A stretch of DNA of 64,000 bases from Lachnospiraceae bacterium (GTDB lineage Bacteria; Bacillota; Clostridia; Lachnospirales; Lachnospiraceae), in the NCBI GenBank assembly GCA_017938315.1, contig JAGBBV010000030.1:248001-312000 (forward strand), in the 5' to 3' direction. The translations under genes and the position numbers were made by a program. A model generated the notes under the pieces. The model searched no databases. It had not been told where the DNA came from and worked only from the letters and a program-made list of their open reading frames with translations. Numbering within the stretch: the stretch's first letter is position 1; each line of letters starts with the position of its first letter. Below, piece by piece: positions 26,263 to 35,482 of this stretch.

Positions 26263-27819
26263 ATGAAGAAATTAAAATTATTTGTAATAATAATGTCATG
26301 CTTATTTTTGGTGGTATATTTAAACTATAATAAATTGGAGAATAGCCTTAATCATACAGTGATGGACACCAAAGTGCTGTCGCCGGAAGAAATAGAATTG
26401 AGGCTGGAAACAAAGGAAAAAACATTTATTTGGCCTGAGATTACCATAAATGGCGGTAGGGTTCCGTATGATTTAGATTTAAATATGTTACTGATTCCGC
26501 AGAGTATGGCAGAAAGTGAAATGACAGGTACACTAAGCGTGCCGGACGGAGAATTATTTTTTGCAGCAGACGAAGCACTTGAGGACAAGCAAAGTGCATT
26601 AAGCGAAAACAAACGTTTTTCTCTATATTGGGTTAGGGATAATATTTGCTTTGAGTATAATGTATACTTTACGGGAATGCCTGTCATGTGGATGATAACG
26701 GAAAGCGTTGATGAGCTGGAAGTTTCACACGGAACAGTTGAAATTTATGACCCATATCATAGTAATTTGCAGGTGCAGAAATCTGCTTGTAACTGGCATC
26801 GGCGTGGTGCCACCACATTGCAATATGAAAAATCCAGTTATCGGTTGACACTAACAGAACAAAAGTTATCCTTGCTTGGTATGAGGAAGGATGATGATTG
26901 GATGATGCATGCATTGTATGATGATGATGGTTTGATTCACAATAAATTGTCATATGAAGTATGGCAGAAAATAGCTAGCACAAATAACGTACCTAATGAT
27001 GAAGGCATTTCCATGGAGTATGTGGAAGTGTTCAAAGATGGTTATTATCAAGGTGTATATGGAATCTCGGAAAGAATTGACGAAAAAGAACTGGGTTTGA
27101 ATGAGAAGGACATTCTTTATAAATGCAAGTGGGACAGAGAACCTACAGAAGATGATTTCTACAGCGAACTTACAGAGGAAATGACTCCGTCTTTTGAGTG
27201 GAAGTATCCTGATAATTTCCAGATGGAGAATTGGGAACCACTTAGGAAATGGACAGATTTTTATTGCATGGGAGAACTAAATGATTATGAATCAGGAAAA
27301 GCTCTTTTAAATATGCAAAATGCGATTGACTATAACATATTTAATTTGTTAATCTGTGGCATGGACAACACTATGAAAAATATATATTTCTGGGCAGATT
27401 ATCAAGGAGATGGGACCTATCGCTTTATCAAAATACCTTGGGATTTAAATATGACATGGGGCAATTCATGGATTGATGATATCACCTATAAGTTCAATAA
27501 GTATCAGGAGAAGACTTTGAATAACCAGTGGGGGTGGACAAATGATATGGATACTTTGTATCAAGCAAACCCCGGAGAAATCGGAGAACTACTCAAAGTG
27601 CGCTGGCAGGAACTGCGACAGGATGTTCTTACAAAAGAAGTATTATATAGTTTGGCAGACGCGGAATTTTCATATTTACATGGTTCCGGTGCATATGCAA
27701 GAAATTATCAAAAATGGCCGGCTGAAACTGATTATTGGTTAGATAACTATATCTATGAATATATTGATAAAAAAATTGATTATTTAGATGAATACTTCGG
27801 ACAGATGGGAGAGCCATAA
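26263..27819 (+). CDS. CotH-family kinase-like protein (copy 2)
   Basis: CotH-family protein, 518 residues, with an N-terminal signal anchor (about 4-22). Conserved elements: SACNWHRRGATTL, YRLTLTEQKLSLLGMRKDDD, the W...D...K run WMMHALYDDDGLIHNKLSYE, FKDGYYQGVYGISERI and the metal-site region PWDLNMTWGNSW. It lacks the long C-terminal extension of copy 1 and has an N-terminal beta-rich domain (about 55-165) instead. The stop overlaps the start of the VTC gene (TAATG), so it is part of the same unit as the polyphosphate polymerase-like protein, here in the order CotH-VTC-DUF4956. The target of phosphorylation is unknown. Confidence 0.83.
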   Translation: MKKLKLFVIIMSCLFLVVYLNYNKLENSLNHTVMDTKVLSPEEIELRLETKEKTFIWPEITINGGRVPYDLDLNMLLIPQSMAESEMTGTLSVPDGELFFAADEALEDKQSALSENKRFSLYWVRDNICFEYNVYFTGMPVMWMITESVDELEVSHGTVEIYDPYHSNLQVQKSACNWHRRGATTLQYEKSSYRLTLTEQKLSLLGMRKDDDWMMHALYDDDGLIHNKLSYEVWQKIASTNNVPNDEGISMEYVEVFKDGYYQGVYGISERIDEKELGLNEKDILYKCKWDREPTEDDFYSELTEEMTPSFEWKYPDNFQMENWEPLRKWTDFYCMGELNDYESGKALLNMQNAIDYNIFNLLICGMDNTMKNIYFWADYQGDGTYRFIKIPWDLNMTWGNSWIDDITYKFNKYQEKTLNNQWGWTNDMDTLYQANPGEIGELLKVRWQELRQDVLTKEVLYSLADAEFSYLHGSGAYARNYQKWPAETDYWLDNYIYEYIDKKIDYLDEYFGQMGEP

Positions 27820-28502
27820 TGAATTACAGACATGAATTAAAATTTATAGTGTCTGACCTGGAACTAAATATTTTAAAATATCGGTTGATGCCTTTAATGC
27901 ATGAAGACAGACACCAAAAAGGTGGCGTATATAACATCAGAAGTTTGTATTTTGATGACTTCTATGATACGTGTATGCATGAAAATGAAGACGGAATAGA
28001 TAATCGAAAAAAATACCGGATTCGTATTTACAATGGAAGTGACCATGTCATTAAGCTGGAGAAGAAAATAAAAGTCCGGGGAATGACGAGAAAGATAAGC
28101 ACCGGTATTGATAAAGAAAAGTGTTTGACCTACATGAAAGGGGAAACGCTTATTCCAAACAAAGACAGCACGGATTTAGAAAGAGAATTTTATGCTGAAA
28201 TCAAAATGAATGGTATGCATCCTGTGAGCATTGTGGAGTATGAGCGAACCGCGTTTGTGGACTTTAGAGGAAATACAAGAATTACTTTTGACAGGAACAT
28301 CAGTGGAAGTGAAAAGATTGCTTCTTTTTTTGATAAGCCGGTACTGACACCGTTATTACCAAAGGGAAAACATATTTTAGAAGTAAAATATGATGAATTG
28401 ATTCCTGAATATTTATTACAGGTGCTAGATATTGGAAGTCTACAGAGAACTGCCTTTTCAAAATATTATTTATCACGAAATTATCAAAATACTTGGAAAT
28501 AA
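27819..28502 (+). CDS. VTC-domain polyphosphate polymerase-like protein (copy 2)
   Basis: Second VTC-domain protein, 227 residues. It has RSLYFDDFYD, the basic strand RKKYRIRIY, IKLEKKIK, VEYERTAF, RITFDRNI and LEVKYDELIP, all as in copy 1, but the middle loop differs. A 1-base overlap with the CotH stop (TAATG) couples translation. It is thus expected to polymerise phosphate from ATP, or to bind polyphosphate, next to the DUF4956 membrane protein that follows 13 bases later. Activity is by family inference. Confidence 0.87.
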   Translation: MNYRHELKFIVSDLELNILKYRLMPLMHEDRHQKGGVYNIRSLYFDDFYDTCMHENEDGIDNRKKYRIRIYNGSDHVIKLEKKIKVRGMTRKISTGIDKEKCLTYMKGETLIPNKDSTDLEREFYAEIKMNGMHPVSIVEYERTAFVDFRGNTRITFDRNISGSEKIASFFDKPVLTPLLPKGKHILEVKYDELIPEYLLQVLDIGSLQRTAFSKYYLSRNYQNTWK

Positions 28503-28515
28503 GGGAGGAGAATAA

Positions 28516-29190
28516 ATGAATTTCGGAGATGTAATTAAGAAGTCTGTGTTGGAAGGTTTTACATATTCAGACTTATCTACTACTAAAATTTTAACGACTT
28601 TGCTTATAACGTTTGCCATAGCAGTGTACATTTTCTGTGTATATAAGTTAGTCACAAAAAGTGCTTTCTATTTCAAAAGCTTTAATGTATCAATGGCTAT
28701 TATTTCTGTGGTTACTGCAGGAATTATTTTGGCGATGCAATCCAGTATTGTGATTTCCCTTGGTATGGTTGGTGCGCTTTCTATTGTAAGATTCCGTACA
28801 GCTATTAAAGACCCTATGGATTTGTTGTTTCTGTTTTGGTCTATTGGAACAGGCATCATTTGTGGGGCGGGATTATATAAGATTGCTGTAATCCTGGCAG
28901 TTCTTATAACAGTAGGAATCTTAATTTTAGACCTGTTCCCTATTAGAATGAGTCCATATTTACTGATAATAAATGCTTCTTCTAAAGAAACTGAAAGCGA
29001 AATCAAAGATACTTTAAAAGAGATGAAAGTGGGATATAAATTGAAATCAAAAAATATCACCAAAGAAGGGATGGACCTCATCTTAGAAGTAAAAACAAAA
29101 CAGGAAACAGAAGTTGTGGATGCTATTTCCGAGATGGAAGGTATTGTAGCAGTTTCTTTGCTCGCACATGATGGAGAGATAAAAGGTTAG
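28516..29190 (+). CDS. DUF4956 membrane protein (copy 2)
   Basis: Second DUF4956 protein, 224 residues, four helices followed by a soluble C-terminal domain. The motif SLGMVGALSIVRFRTAIK and the following DLLFLFWSIGTGIICG match copy 1 almost residue for residue; the two genes also share long runs of identical bases here (about 28755-28805 against 14069-14119), showing duplication or strong constraint. GGGAGGAG lies 5 bases before the ATG. Family function unknown. Confidence 0.86.
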   Translation: MNFGDVIKKSVLEGFTYSDLSTTKILTTLLITFAIAVYIFCVYKLVTKSAFYFKSFNVSMAIISVVTAGIILAMQSSIVISLGMVGALSIVRFRTAIKDPMDLLFLFWSIGTGIICGAGLYKIAVILAVLITVGILILDLFPIRMSPYLLIINASSKETESEIKDTLKEMKVGYKLKSKNITKEGMDLILEVKTKQETEVVDAISEMEGIVAVSLLAHDGEIKG

Positions 29191-29200
29191 AGGAGTAACA

Positions 29201-31150
29201 ATGACAAAAACAGGAAAAAGTGTTTGTTGTGGAAGTATAGTATTTGCGTTATTTGCAATGATGCGTAACTTCATAGCGGTGAGCAATATGTTATTCTATT
29301 TGATGGCATGTGTATTTTTTGTCTTAGGCACATTGATGACATATTTGTTTTTGGATTCGAAAGGTAGAGAAAATAGAGCACTGGGAAATACGCTGTGGTC
29401 TGTATTGCCGATAGTAACATTGATTGTTTGGATGATTTTATTTTTTATAAACGAGACAGATATAGCACCGGAACAGTCTTTGGATTCAAAAGCGTTGATT
29501 CGAAATTATTTTTCTTTTCCCCTATGGTTTACGATAACAGCGGTAGGAGTGTTGATTTGCCTGTTTCTATTGCGGAATCAGCCGAAAGACGAAACAAGAA
29601 GAATTAGAACAGCAATACGTGTGATTATTTCAATACTTTTTACACTGGGAACAGCGGTTCAGTTTTACGCGCCAAATATTTTCATGGATGTGCAAGGTGG
29701 GACTTATCACAGTCATGCCTATACAAACAGCATTATTAACACATGCTGGTTAATACCATATAGTGAACACAACCAGGCTCTTTATGGACATTATGGCATT
29801 CTTTTTATGCCTGCGCTGAAGGCATTGCATAGCATTCTGGGAATAGATTATTTGACAGGAATCTTTCTGGTAAGTGCTATTATTGCCGGTGTTTCCATAC
29901 TTTTGTTTGCATGGGTGTTAAACTACTTTGCAAAGAATGAAATTATTTTTTATTTGGGCATATTTTCCATAGGTGAATATTATTTTATGCTGATGCAAGG
30001 CGGAGTATTTTTGCAAGTACACCCTCATCGCATGATTTTTCCGATAATTATGGCAGCACTAGCCTTGTGGGAATATAGAAAGGCGAAAAAATATAATGTT
30101 TTGGCCATTTTGCTTATTGCATTATCAATTGTCTGGTCGACGGAAGTAGGACTTGTTATAATGGTTGCATTTGCACTTTACCGATGGGTGCAAGGTATAA
30201 TGGACGGAAAACGGTTTTTGCCGGCCAAAATATTAAAATTATTGCCTCAAATATTGTTTTTTATAGTTGTTCCTTTTGTGATATCATATATAATTGTAAA
30301 TGGATATAATATTGCAGTAGGCGGTGAGTTGCTAGATATAAAAGAATTTTTATTTCCGCTTATTTCTGAACGGGGATATATAAGTGATATAGAACTTCCA
30401 CTTCCTGATGTTACGCACGCATGGATTGGTACGTCAATACTGTTTTTGGGAACCGTGTGGGTAGCAGCACGTCCTATATTATTTCCCCGAGAAAATGAAA
30501 ATCCAAAGGACAGACCTTTTTATTTTCTGCTGGGTGTTATGAGCCTGGGATTGATGCTCTATTACATTAACCGTCCTGTGGAAGGAAGTTTGTTTATCAT
30601 TATGTATTTTATGCTTATTATGCAAGTTATTATTTTGCAGAAAGCACAGAATAAATATATGGCATGGAAACAAAACAAAGAACCAATTTTTGCAGGACAA
30701 AATACATTTGTTTTTCTTGCATTGAGAGTAATTACTACGTTAATATTATTTGTAATGACATTTGATTCCTTGTATTCTATGCCCAAGGCCTGGAAAGCGT
30801 CAGCAGAAACAATTTGGAGAAGAGATGAACTGAAAGCATTTGCGGAACAAATTTATGTGGAGATTCCGCCCGATGCCGTGTCATTTGGAGAAGGAGTGCC
30901 GGAACTGTTGTCAATGGTGGATAGAGATACGCACCTTCATACAACAGAATGGTCATATCGTAATATGCCGTTTGATACAATGAAAGAAATACGATATAGT
31001 ATAGATGATGAAAAATGGCTGTTTTGCTCACAGGAAAGTTTATATTACTTCCAATTGGAATGTCCGGGATTAACAGATCATTATAATTTACACGGCATGC
31101 TTGAATATGATAGCAGACAGTTCGCACTATGGGAAAGAATAGAAGAATAA
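29201..31150 (+). CDS. Large multi-spanning membrane protein, GT-C-like
   Basis: Membrane protein of 649 residues with about 12-14 helices and a C-terminal extracytoplasmic region (about 535-649). The large loop after helix 5 reads GGTYHSHAYTNSII and NQALYGHYGILFMPAL, a layout like GT-C enzymes where a polar loop ends in a helix entered by HYG or HP. The family cannot be named. AGGAG precedes the ATG, and it follows the DUF4956 gene by 10 bases, so it belongs to the long operon starting at 23764. Probably moves a lipid-linked sugar or polymer unit; inference. Confidence 0.65.
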   Translation: MTKTGKSVCCGSIVFALFAMMRNFIAVSNMLFYLMACVFFVLGTLMTYLFLDSKGRENRALGNTLWSVLPIVTLIVWMILFFINETDIAPEQSLDSKALIRNYFSFPLWFTITAVGVLICLFLLRNQPKDETRRIRTAIRVIISILFTLGTAVQFYAPNIFMDVQGGTYHSHAYTNSIINTCWLIPYSEHNQALYGHYGILFMPALKALHSILGIDYLTGIFLVSAIIAGVSILLFAWVLNYFAKNEIIFYLGIFSIGEYYFMLMQGGVFLQVHPHRMIFPIIMAALALWEYRKAKKYNVLAILLIALSIVWSTEVGLVIMVAFALYRWVQGIMDGKRFLPAKILKLLPQILFFIVVPFVISYIIVNGYNIAVGGELLDIKEFLFPLISERGYISDIELPLPDVTHAWIGTSILFLGTVWVAARPILFPRENENPKDRPFYFLLGVMSLGLMLYYINRPVEGSLFIIMYFMLIMQVIILQKAQNKYMAWKQNKEPIFAGQNTFVFLALRVITTLILFVMTFDSLYSMPKAWKASAETIWRRDELKAFAEQIYVEIPPDAVSFGEGVPELLSMVDRDTHLHTTEWSYRNMPFDTMKEIRYSIDDEKWLFCSQESLYYFQLECPGLTDHYNLHGMLEYDSRQFALWERIEE

Positions 31151-31175
31151 AATATCGGATAAAAGGAGATTAAAT

Positions 31176-32156
31176 ATGCCAGTAAGATATCATAATTTTG
31201 GAGGAAGAATCGGTTGGGAGATGCAGAAAAGATTACCTAAACTATCCTCTGAAAGTTATTTAAAACTTCAGTTTTTAACCAGAAATAAGCTGCAGAAAGA
31301 GTACATTGAATACTTCATGAACAGTGAAGAAACTCCTATGCCTTTAGTAGTCAATTTAGAGACCATTAACCGTTGTAACAGTACCTGTTCTTTCTGCACG
31401 GCAAACAAAAATGCAGAGAAACGTCAGTACAAGCGTATGGAAGATGATTTGTTTTACAGTATTATTGATCAGCTTCATGACTGGGGATATAAAGGACATT
31501 TAACACTTTATGGAAATAACGAACCTTTCCTTGATACCAGAATTGTGGAGTTTCATAAGTACTGCAGAGAAAAGCTTCCGGATAGCTTCATTTTCCTCTC
31601 AACTAATGGACTTCTTTTGACAGTGGACAAATTAAAGGAAATTGTACCCTATGTGGATCAGTTTATTATCAATAATTATTGTAGGGATATGAAGTTACAT
31701 GATAATGTTAAGGAAGTTTACGATTATGTCAAAGCACATCCGGAAGAGTTTAAAGATGTGGATATTTTGATACAGATGCGTTATATGGATGCTGTACTCA
31801 CCAATCGTGCCGGAAGCGCACCGAATAAGCAGAATACACAGAAGATTATTAAAGAGACATGTTTAATGCCCTATACAGATATGTTTATCTTCCCTGACGG
31901 AAGAATGGGCATTTGTTGCTGTGATAATTTTGAAGTAACTAATTTGGCAGATTTGACGCAAGTGCCACTAAAAGAGGCATGGAGTAGCGATGAGTACAAA
32001 AAACTGCGTGAGACAATACGGACAAGCCGAAGTGACTACGGGTTCTGTAAATATTGTGACTTCATTGATGCAGGACTTCGTATGGATGCTGTTGATGATA
32101 CTTTAAAGAATCGTGAGGCAAATCACGGAGCCAGACAGTCCTTATTCAGAAAATAG
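31176..32156 (+). CDS. Radical SAM/SPASM-domain protein
   Basis: Radical S-adenosylmethionine enzyme of 326 residues. The cluster motif is C67-NST-C71-SF-C74, binding a 4Fe-4S cluster for SAM cleavage. The C-terminal part contains Cys in CLMPYTDMFIFPDG, MGICCCDNFEV and FCKYCDF, the pattern of a SPASM domain with one or two extra clusters. No precursor peptide gene is visible nearby, so a role in peptide maturation is not supported; a sugar or lipid modification fits the context better. Last gene of the 23764 operon; its final 15 bases overlap the end of the opposing HAD gene. Confidence 0.87.
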   Translation: MPVRYHNFGGRIGWEMQKRLPKLSSESYLKLQFLTRNKLQKEYIEYFMNSEETPMPLVVNLETINRCNSTCSFCTANKNAEKRQYKRMEDDLFYSIIDQLHDWGYKGHLTLYGNNEPFLDTRIVEFHKYCREKLPDSFIFLSTNGLLLTVDKLKEIVPYVDQFIINNYCRDMKLHDNVKEVYDYVKAHPEEFKDVDILIQMRYMDAVLTNRAGSAPNKQNTQKIIKETCLMPYTDMFIFPDGRMGICCCDNFEVTNLADLTQVPLKEAWSSDEYKKLRETIRTSRSDYGFCKYCDFIDAGLRMDAVDDTLKNREANHGARQSLFRK

Positions 32157-32822
32157 AAGCGGATATTGAGTTCGGCGCTGGAATTTATGCTTCCTTAAAA
32201 TCAAATAATCTGTACCGGCTGATATGGCTGCCTGGCCGTCTTTGCTTTGGCGGTCACCAATCATAAGCACTTTGGAAGGTTCTGTGATACCATAAACAGA
32301 CATGATATAGGTAAGACCTTTAGGGTCCGGTTTCATACAGCCAATTTCTTCCTGTCCGCCATAAAAGCATGGAATGGCAGGGAGCTTAAGAGCATCACGT
32401 TTGTCAATAGCCGGATAATCAGAATAAATCACCACCTGTTTTTTTCGCAGGTGGTATTTTTTTATGATTTCAAAGAGTGTATGGTCCCGATACTTGCAAA
32501 TGATAGAGAGTGGTTTGTTATAAATCCATTCTTTTACAGCCTTTTCGATGTCTGCTGGAGATTTTCCTGTTTGTGAAGCTAAATATCTATACTGAGCGTT
32601 GTCAATATCTGCATCAGAATTATCGGAAGAAACCTTAACTTCATTCCATTGCTCCCGCAATTTGCGGAATTTTAGAACAGTTATCATTTCCGAAAGACCT
32701 CCTGGTTTTAAGCATGAGCAAATCATTTTAAAAGCCATATGAATTTGTAAGGGACGCTGAAAATAAAGCGTCCCATCCATGTCAAATATGATTAATTCGT
32801 ATTCGTTAATATTCTTTTTCAT
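32142..32822 (-). CDS. HAD-superfamily hydrolase
   Basis: Haloacid dehalogenase-type phosphatase, about 226 residues. Motif I is IIFDMDGTLY (nucleophile Asp), motif II includes VIYSDYP, and motif IV is MIGDRQSKDGQAA; the helical cap lies between. ATG 32822 has better spacing from AAAGG than ATG 32825. It is third in the operon FAD oxidoreductase - UbiA - HAD. In the mycobacterial route, phosphoribosyl-lipid must lose its 5-phosphate, and a HAD enzyme beside the UbiA homologue could do this; inference from position. Confidence 0.85.
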   Translation of the reverse strand: MKKNINEYELIIFDMDGTLYFQRPLQIHMAFKMICSCLKPGGLSEMITVLKFRKLREQWNEVKVSSDNSDADIDNAQYRYLASQTGKSPADIEKAVKEWIYNKPLSIICKYRDHTLFEIIKKYHLRKKQVVIYSDYPAIDKRDALKLPAIPCFYGGQEEIGCMKPDPKGLTYIMSVYGITEPSKVLMIGDRQSKDGQAAISAGTDYLILRKHKFQRRTQYPLLFSE

Positions 32823-32854
32823 CATAATTCCTTTGGTTTCAATATACAGAGAAC

Positions 32855-33781
32855 TTACAGGTTAATTAAGTGCGGATCACTGAATGAATGTAAAGAAGGA
32901 ATGTCTACCAGTGTCAGCAAAATAAAGATAGCAATTACAAGACCTACAATCATTAGAAGTTTTTTCTCTTTGTATAGCTTTTCGGGCTTTTGCACGGCAG
33001 AGTCTTCGTTGAATGCCATCATAACATAATAGGCAAACAGTAAAAACATAAAAGGCATGGCAACCACATATTCGATACGGTATTTTACAAGAAAGATGCC
33101 GATACAGAAAGTGGCACACAGTGCATAAAAGAAAGAAGAACCAAATAATGTTTTTTCTGTGTAATATTTAAAGGATTTCCGATATAAACCGGCTACTTCC
33201 GGATTATTAATCATCCGATATTCTGCAAGACGCTTGGTGCCCATAAGGAATGCGCCGGCCATCCAGTAACCGATTAAAATACTTACAGGCGGAATGACAC
33301 AGTCTGTTATTATAAACCAGCCGAGAAGCAAACGGATCATATTATTAACTGATTCAGAAAGTACGTCAAGGAAGATGATATCTTTGCTTCTGATGGGTTT
33401 AACATTATAGATTAGTCCCATTACAAGAAGCCATATTTCCATGGCGAGAAACAAATAATTGATACACAATGATAAAAGAATACCGAGCGCTGCAAAAATC
33501 AGATATTCTATAAGTACAAATTTAAACTTTACATTTCCACCTACCACAGGACGATATTTTTTTGTGGGATGAAACTTATCAAACTCTGCATCCAGCCATT
33601 CGTTTATTACGTAATTGGCAGAAGCAATAAAGCAGGTAGCCAAAAAACCGATAATCATGTAAAACACATTGGCGGAACGTTGGCTTTCGTCTAATAGAAG
33701 GATTGCCACAGCGATACCGGGAATAATAAATGCATTTTTAATCCAATGATCAAGTCTTGCAATTTTAATGTAATCTTTCAT
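32855..33781 (-). CDS. UbiA-family prenyltransferase, phosphoribosyl-polyprenyl-phosphate synthase type
   Basis: UbiA-superfamily membrane enzyme, 308 residues, eight or nine helices. The first metal/phosphate site is NEWLDAEFD (N60, D64, D68) followed by HPTKKYRP; the D..HP.K..RP pattern distinguishes decaprenyl-phosphate phosphoribosyltransferase (Rv3806c type) from quinone prenyltransferases. The second site is YNVKPIRSKDIIFLDVLSES. The product would be polyprenyl-phosphoryl-5-phosphoribose, precursor of lipid-linked ribose or arabinose used by GT-C enzymes. It lies between an FAD oxidoreductase and a HAD hydrolase, a fitting context. Exact substrate is inference. Confidence 0.82.
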   Translation of the reverse strand: MKDYIKIARLDHWIKNAFIIPGIAVAILLLDESQRSANVFYMIIGFLATCFIASANYVINEWLDAEFDKFHPTKKYRPVVGGNVKFKFVLIEYLIFAALGILLSLCINYLFLAMEIWLLVMGLIYNVKPIRSKDIIFLDVLSESVNNMIRLLLGWFIITDCVIPPVSILIGYWMAGAFLMGTKRLAEYRMINNPEVAGLYRKSFKYYTEKTLFGSSFFYALCATFCIGIFLVKYRIEYVVAMPFMFLLFAYYVMMAFNEDSAVQKPEKLYKEKKLLMIVGLVIAIFILLTLVDIPSLHSFSDPHLINL

Positions 33782-33808
33782 GAGGTACTCCTAAGAATGA
33801 TTTGTATA

Positions 33809-35383
33809 TTAGTCAACTTCAGCCTCGTTTTGTTTGGCTTCTTCATGATATTCTTTCTCTGTGTTAACGCTCCAGATGTTCGTTTTATCTTTTTCACCGG
33901 ATAAAATATTTTTTACAGTCTCAAAAGAGGTTACCATGGAATGATCAATATTATTGTATCTGTGCTGACCGTTACGGCCTACGCAGTATAGGTTGTCAAT
34001 TGTCTTAAGATAATCAACCAGAGTATCAATTTCATCGTAAGTGTCAAAGTAAGCAGGATAAGCTTTCTTTACTTTTTCCATATGAGTATCAATTACCACG
34101 TCAGCACTGCTAATCAGTCCTAATTTAATCATTTCGTCAATACCGATTTTGGAGAATTCCTCTTCTGACATATTCCAGAATTCATCACCTTCATTAACAA
34201 AGTATTCAAGACCAATCCATACAGTGTTTTCTAAATCTTTAATCATGTAAGGAGACCAGTTGTTATAAATCTGAAAACGTCCCAGCTTAACATTACGGTC
34301 CTGAACATATACCCAACAGTCGGGCACAATATTGCTGACAGTCTTGATGTCTGTTTTATTAACAAGGTTAATCTTAGGAACTAAAACACCTAAAGTCATA
34401 TAATCACGGTAAGGAAGTCCTGCGGCAATCCGTGCAGGTTCGGAAGGAACATCATTCATGCCTTCAACTAAATCTTTGACAGGCATGGAGGAAATAATGT
34501 AATCTCCTTCCATGGTACACTCTTCGCCGTTCATTTCATAACTAAGGCCTGTAAGAAGGTTGTCCGCGTTTTTGTGAATCTTGGTTACCTTGGCATTTTT
34601 ATAGATGGTACCGCCAAGCTTTATAATTTCTTCTGCAGTGACATCCCAAAGCTGACCGGGACCTAATTTCGGGTATTTAAACTCTTCTATCAGAGAAGTT
34701 TCTACTTTACGGTTTTTAACTTTGAATATTTTTCCAAAGATATCTTTGATAATGGCAATAATAGAAAGTCCCTTTACGCGCTGTGCTCCCCAGGAAGCAT
34801 CAATCTCACGGGGATGACGTCCCCAGAGGTTTGCCGTGTAGTATTCAAAAAACATAGAATATAGTTTGCGACCAAAGCGATTAATATAAAAGTTTTCAAG
34901 GTTATCTTCGGGTAATTTGCGGAACAGGGAAGCAAGATAACTAAAGCCTACTTGCATGGTTGTAAAAAAGCCCATGTTTTTGAGGGTTTCCCATTTCAGT
35001 GAAACGGGATAATCATAAAATTTGGAGTCAAAAAGAATACGTGATACGCGGTGTCTGGTGAGCATAACACGATCTTCCTTTTCCGGATCCGGACCGCCTT
35101 TGGAGAGAGGCATGGGACGATTTAAAATAATATCATCATAGGTAGGATGTCCTTGCATGGGAAGCATATTGTCCCACCAAGCATTTACCTCAGGAATTTT
35201 GGAGAAGAAACGGTGTCCGCCCATATCCATGCGGTTTCCTTTATAATTTACTGTTTTAGAAATTCCACCAAAGCAGTCGCTTTCTTCAAAAACTACTACT
35301 TCAATGTCATCAGATTTTGTTAACAGTTCATATGCTGCGGTGAGTCCTGCAGGACCCGCTCCAATAATCAGAGCTTTTTTCAT
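33809..35383 (-). CDS. FAD/NAD(P)-binding oxidoreductase, mutase/protoporphyrinogen-oxidase-like
   Basis: Flavoprotein of 524 residues. The N-terminal FAD fold is clear ([15 protein letters not shown], then [17 protein letters not shown] with the GGxS turn, and [13 protein letters not shown]). The overall form resembles amine-oxidase/UDP-galactopyranose-mutase-like enzymes, including [18 protein letters not shown] and, near the C-terminus, [15 protein letters not shown], which holds the FAD. Such proteins occur in many polysaccharide loci with UbiA-type genes, and their reaction is often not known. First gene of the minus-strand operon with UbiA and HAD, with its own promoter. Confidence 0.82.
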   Translation of the reverse strand: MKKALIIGAGPAGLTAAYELLTKSDDIEVVVFEESDCFGGISKTVNYKGNRMDMGGHRFFSKIPEVNAWWDNMLPMQGHPTYDDIILNRPMPLSKGGPDPEKEDRVMLTRHRVSRILFDSKFYDYPVSLKWETLKNMGFFTTMQVGFSYLASLFRKLPEDNLENFYINRFGRKLYSMFFEYYTANLWGRHPREIDASWGAQRVKGLSIIAIIKDIFGKIFKVKNRKVETSLIEEFKYPKLGPGQLWDVTAEEIIKLGGTIYKNAKVTKIHKNADNLLTGLSYEMNGEECTMEGDYIISSMPVKDLVEGMNDVPSEPARIAAGLPYRDYMTLGVLVPKINLVNKTDIKTVSNIVPDCWVYVQDRNVKLGRFQIYNNWSPYMIKDLENTVWIGLEYFVNEGDEFWNMSEEEFSKIGIDEMIKLGLISSADVVIDTHMEKVKKAYPAYFDTYDEIDTLVDYLKTIDNLYCVGRNGQHRYNNIDHSMVTSFETVKNILSGEKDKTNIWSVNTEKEYHEEAKQNEAEVD

Positions 35384-35421
35384 AGTGTATTTTACCTTTC
35401 AAAAATCTTTTGCTAAATTAT

Positions 35422-35450
35422 ATTTTAACATAATTTAGAAATAGTGTCTA
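35422..35450 (-). promoter_or_regulatory. Promoter of the FAD/UbiA/HAD operon
   Basis: Minus strand TAGACA (35450-35445), 17-base spacer, TAAAAT (35427-35422), with an overlapping TATAAT further down. About 45 bases upstream of the ATG at 35383. Confidence 0.55.
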
Positions 35451-35482
35451 CTAATGCTAGATGGTCATTACAAGACAAAAAA

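Noticed and set aside
31176-32156. Radical SAM protein as RiPP maturase
   Set aside because: No precursor peptide or transporter of that type is visible beside it.
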